Positions 63,852 to 64,000 of a DNA stretch of 64,000 nt are shown here, piece after piece. Position 1 is the stretch's first letter. Each line of letters starts with the position of its first letter. The position numbers and the translations under genes were made by a program. Origin of the DNA: Brevundimonas fontaquae (GTDB lineage Bacteria > Pseudomonadota > Alphaproteobacteria > Caulobacterales > Caulobacteraceae); assembly GCF_017086445.1 (NCBI RefSeq), contig NZ_CP070968.1, positions 682,001 to 746,000 of the forward strand, read 5' to 3'. The notes under the pieces were generated by a model. The model made no database searches, had not been told where the DNA came from, and saw nothing but the letters and a program-made list of their open reading frames with translations.

Positions 63852-64000
63852 TCAGTCGCGGACGTGCGCCAGCCAGTCCTTGCTCTGCATTTCATTGAAG
63901 CGCGACACGGTGCGCTCGAACTCGAACGCCCCCACCCCTTCGGTATAGAGAGCCTCCGGCTTGGCCGCCGCCAGCACGATGAGTTTGGTCTTGGCCTCAT
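63852..64000 (-). CDS. zapE: ZapE (AFG1-like ATPase), C-terminal end only
   Basis: The frame ends with EAKTKLIVLAAAKPEALY, then GAFEFERTVSRFNEMQSKDWL and a short tail. This matches the C-terminus of the ZapE/AFG1 P-loop ATPases involved in cell division or mitochondrial-type protein quality control. The rest of the gene lies beyond the right edge of the window. Its closeness to mdh is usual in Caulobacterales, as I recall. Confidence 0.85.
   Translation of the reverse strand, partial: EAKTKLIVLAAAKPEALYTEGVGAFEFERTVSRFNEMQSKDWLAHVRD

Overview
The window is high-GC DNA from an alphaproteobacterium. Gene content (CcmABCD/CcmG heme-export block, AcnA, KatG/OxyR, FeS-type photolyase, Mdh next to a ZapE end) fits Caulobacterales, and I would guess Brevundimonas. 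That genus call is recognition only and was not checked against a database.

Positions 1-36823 are the right-hand part of an integrated conjugative element (ICE). Its end is marked by a 3' fragment of tRNA-Gly(GCC) at 36776-36823, a tyrosine integrase reading away from it (35318-36607), and a chromosomal terminator just outside. The left end, the relaxase and the rebuilt tRNA lie beyond the window. The transfer backbone is traG (cut by the window edge), a CopG-like gene, trbB, then trbC-D-E-J-L-F-G-I, a TraF-like signal peptidase, a lytic transglycosylase and three small genes ending with an AlpA-like regulator.

The backbone is interrupted twice by cargo. The first block (3095-13052) splits trbB from trbC. 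It holds a 1349-residue HTH / nuclease-like / STAND-like protein, a TumE-TumA-type toxin-antitoxin pair, a HEPN-like protein, an AraC regulator and a Fic protein with an AbiEi-like N-terminus. Two decayed copies of the trbB 3' end (10792-10872 and 12589-12810) sit inside it, which suggests that modules accumulated in layers at the trbB 3' end. The second block (23063-35152) lies between the backbone and the integrase. It holds a divergent DUF7662/HEPN pair, a winged-helix/nucleotidyltransferase pair, a complete short-Argonaute SPARTA operon (TIR-APAZ plus short pAgo), a MerR-like regulator, two probable HEPN/DUF5677-type proteins, a second AbiEi-like-Fic protein and an Mrr-like nuclease. Several start sites carry perfect inverted repeats or phased direct repeats, so this looks like a tightly regulated defence island.

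From 36844 on, the sequence is ordinary chromosome: DUF3429, a DCC thiol oxidoreductase, a (6-4)-type FeS photolyase, an M48 lipoprotein protease, the cytochrome c maturation genes, acnA, an aldehyde dehydrogenase, divergent oxyR/katG with an OxyR box, glutaminyl cyclase, TerC, an M28 peptidase, an envelope gene cluster, several oxidoreductases, mdh and the end of zapE. Two chromosomal oddities stand out: OxyR has only one cysteine, and the class A acid phosphatase has lost the His of its PSGH motif.
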